From an uncultured Eubacteriales bacterium (lineage in GTDB: Bacteria; Bacillota; Clostridia; Peptostreptococcales; Anaerovoracaceae), in assembly GCA_902803725.1 (NCBI GenBank), contig CADCRD010000091.1:1-7527 (forward strand): DNA of 7,527 nucleotides. Direction: 5' to 3'. The position numbers were made by a program, and so were the translations under genes. Within the stretch, counting starts at the first letter, position 1, and each line of letters begins with the position of its first letter. The notes beneath the pieces are model-generated. The model was not told where the DNA came from, did not search any database, and saw only the letters and a program-made list of their open reading frames with translations. Shown piece by piece: positions 6,645-7,527 of the stretch.

Positions 6645-6661
6645 GGCATATTCCATATGCC
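6645..6661 (-). repeat. Perfect inverted repeat in the oppA leader (operator or hairpin candidate)
   Basis: GGCATAT and ATATGCC form exact seven-base arms around a three-base centre, about 30 bases downstream of the predicted transcription start. Its size and position fit either a repressor operator acting as a roadblock or an RNA hairpin. I cannot match it to a known regulator; it does not resemble the AT-rich CodY consensus. Confidence 0.5.
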
Positions 6662-6696
6662 AGAAGAGGGAATTTACTGCACTAAATAACTATTTG

Positions 6697-6725
6697 ATTT
6701 TATCCCTTAACGACTTACCTGTCAA
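6697..6725 (-). promoter_or_regulatory. Sigma-A type promoter for the opp operon
   Basis: TTGACA (6725-6720) matches the -35 consensus perfectly. After a 17-base spacer comes TAAAAT (6702-6697), five of six to the -10 consensus. The predicted transcript start is near 6690, leaving a leader of about 107 bases before oppA. It lies 32 bases after the stop of the upstream membrane-protein gene, with no terminator visible between, so read-through from upstream may add to it. Confidence 0.85.
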
Positions 6726-6757
6726 CATTTCTCTACGTTAATTTCATGGCATACTGA

Positions 6758-7303
6758 TTACTCCGGAACATCTTCAGTCCAGCTTATTCTGCGGAAATAC
6801 TTCATCGCTGCCAGATCTGCTATCATTGTTGACACAATTAAGCAAATGTATAAAACTGTATAAAGCTCGCGACTTTCAACCCCATTTATAAGCAGAAAAA
6901 CCGCTTCCGCAAGAAGCGTCGCCGCAGCTGAAACCGCTCCCGCAATTATCCATCCCGGCAGTACAGGAACTGTTTTCAAATACACATAATCTCTTACACG
7001 TGATCCGGATAGAAAGAGTCTTGCTGCTTTTCCAGCTTTAACAAAACAGCATATGATCGTCGCAAGAAACGGCAGTATCACATAAAAACAGTCCGTGCTG
7101 CCGGCAGCAGGCAGCAGGCCTGCGACAAATACAAATATCACTGAGATGATCTCTGCGATGATGAACCTGATCCTGCACTTAGAAAAATCAGCATCTTCCA
7201 TTTCCGGACGGTAATACACACCTGTATAGACATAGTCCCCGTTCAGAGCAGGCGAGAAATCATTCAGATACTGTTTTCTGCTTTTCTTCGCGTCTCTTTT
7301 CAT
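6758..7303 (-). CDS. Small membrane protein of unknown function
   Basis: I do not recognise this 181-residue protein. The N-terminus is basic (KRDAKKSRKQ) and polar to about residue 44. Four hydrophobic segments follow, at about 46-68, 73-90, 113-138 and 147-167, with a basic loop between the second and third (KAGKAARLFLSGSRVRDY). The C-terminus is short and polar. The positive-inside rule puts the N-terminus, the basic loop and the C-terminus in the cytoplasm. No catalytic motif is apparent. Start ATG at 7303-7301 is preceded by a close-spaced CAGGAAAA site. The gene begins 10 bases after the ispE stop, so it is probably co-transcribed with ispE. The opp promoter follows its stop within about 32 bases. 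A link to peptide import or to isoprenoid synthesis cannot be claimed from sequence. It is judged a real gene by its tight spacing, intact frame and coherent membrane topology. Confidence 0.8.
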   Translation of the reverse strand: MKRDAKKSRKQYLNDFSPALNGDYVYTGVYYRPEMEDADFSKCRIRFIIAEIISVIFVFVAGLLPAAGSTDCFYVILPFLATIICCFVKAGKAARLFLSGSRVRDYVYLKTVPVLPGWIIAGAVSAAATLLAEAVFLLINGVESRELYTVLYICLIVSTMIADLAAMKYFRRISWTEDVPE

Positions 7304-7313
7304 TTTTCCTGTA

Positions 7314-7527
7314 TCAGCTGATCAGCTCGGGAACGTTTTCCGCTGTGATAGCCAGCCTGTATTCTTTTTTCAAGGCAGCAGCCGTATCTGCAGCAGTTTT
7401 TTCATCATTAAAAATCCCAAACACTGCCGAGCCTGTTCCAGTCATCACTGCTCCCAAAGCGCCACAATCCAGCAGACGGTTCTTTATCTCTGTCACAGTC
7501 CTCATCCTTCGGTCTCCGACGTCTTCA
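7314..7527 (-). CDS. ispE: 4-diphosphocytidyl-2-C-methyl-D-erythritol kinase, C-terminal fragment (cut by window edge)
   Basis: C-terminal 70 residues of a GHMP-family kinase, most likely IspE, which phosphorylates the 2-hydroxyl of CDP-methylerythritol in the cytoplasmic MEP pathway of isoprenoid synthesis. The diagnostic part is the third GHMP motif, GALGAVMTGTGSAVFGIF, preceded by an IKNRLLDCG helix as in IspE proteins. The family more often has SGSGPT where this protein has TGTGSA. The frame stays open to the window edge through seven more codons (EDVGDRR) upstream of an internal ATG at 7505, so that ATG is not the true start. Stop is TGA at 7316-7314. The gene is followed 10 bases later by the small membrane-protein gene. 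Another GHMP kinase is possible because the substrate-binding half is missing. Confidence 0.8.
   Translation of the reverse strand, partial: EDVGDRRMRTVTEIKNRLLDCGALGAVMTGTGSAVFGIFNDEKTAADTAAALKKEYRLAITAENVPELIS

Overview
The window carries a peptide/nickel-family (Opp/Dpp type) ABC import operon, all on the minus strand, downstream of the 3' end of a GHMP kinase gene that looks like ispE. The source looks like a low-to-mid GC Gram-positive member of the Clostridia, most likely Lachnospiraceae. The reasons are the lipoprotein signal peptide style (Lys-Lys, Leu/Ala/Met core, LAAC lipobox), strong AGGAGG-type ribosome binding sites, and a nearly perfect sigma-A promoter. This assignment is an inference from style, not from a database match.

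Reading in the direction of transcription (right to left): the C-terminal 70 residues of IspE (7527-7314, cut by the window edge); a 181-residue membrane protein of unknown function 10 bases later (7303-6758); an intergenic region with a promoter (-35 at 6725-6720, -10 at 6702-6697) and an untranslated leader of about 107 bases holding a perfect inverted repeat; a large solute-binding lipoprotein, OppA-like (6583-4283); a 213-base gap with two tandem strong hairpins; then OppB-like permease (4069-3083), OppC-like permease (3064-1502), OppD-like ATPase (1490-333) and the first 111 residues of an OppF-like ATPase (333-1, cut by the window edge). The B-C, C-D and D-F junctions are 18 bases, 11 bases and a one-base overlap, so the last four genes are probably translationally linked.

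Together these genes would make a complete importer. The lipid-anchored OppA captures a peptide (or another ligand of this family) outside the membrane, OppB and OppC form the channel, and OppD and OppF power it with ATP. The two hairpins after oppA, with no U-run, fit a design in which the binding protein is made in excess of the membrane complex.

The unusual parts are these. OppC is about 520 residues instead of about 300, because roughly 210 residues sit between its first membrane segment and the transporter core, predicted to lie outside the membrane. OppA is also oversized (766 residues), with an extra stretch of about 125 residues in its N-terminal half. Both ATPases have charged N-terminal extensions. 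I see no mobile element, CRISPR array, tRNA or rRNA. No wholly new system is evident; the best candidate for novelty is this enlarged-loop variant of the Opp importer.
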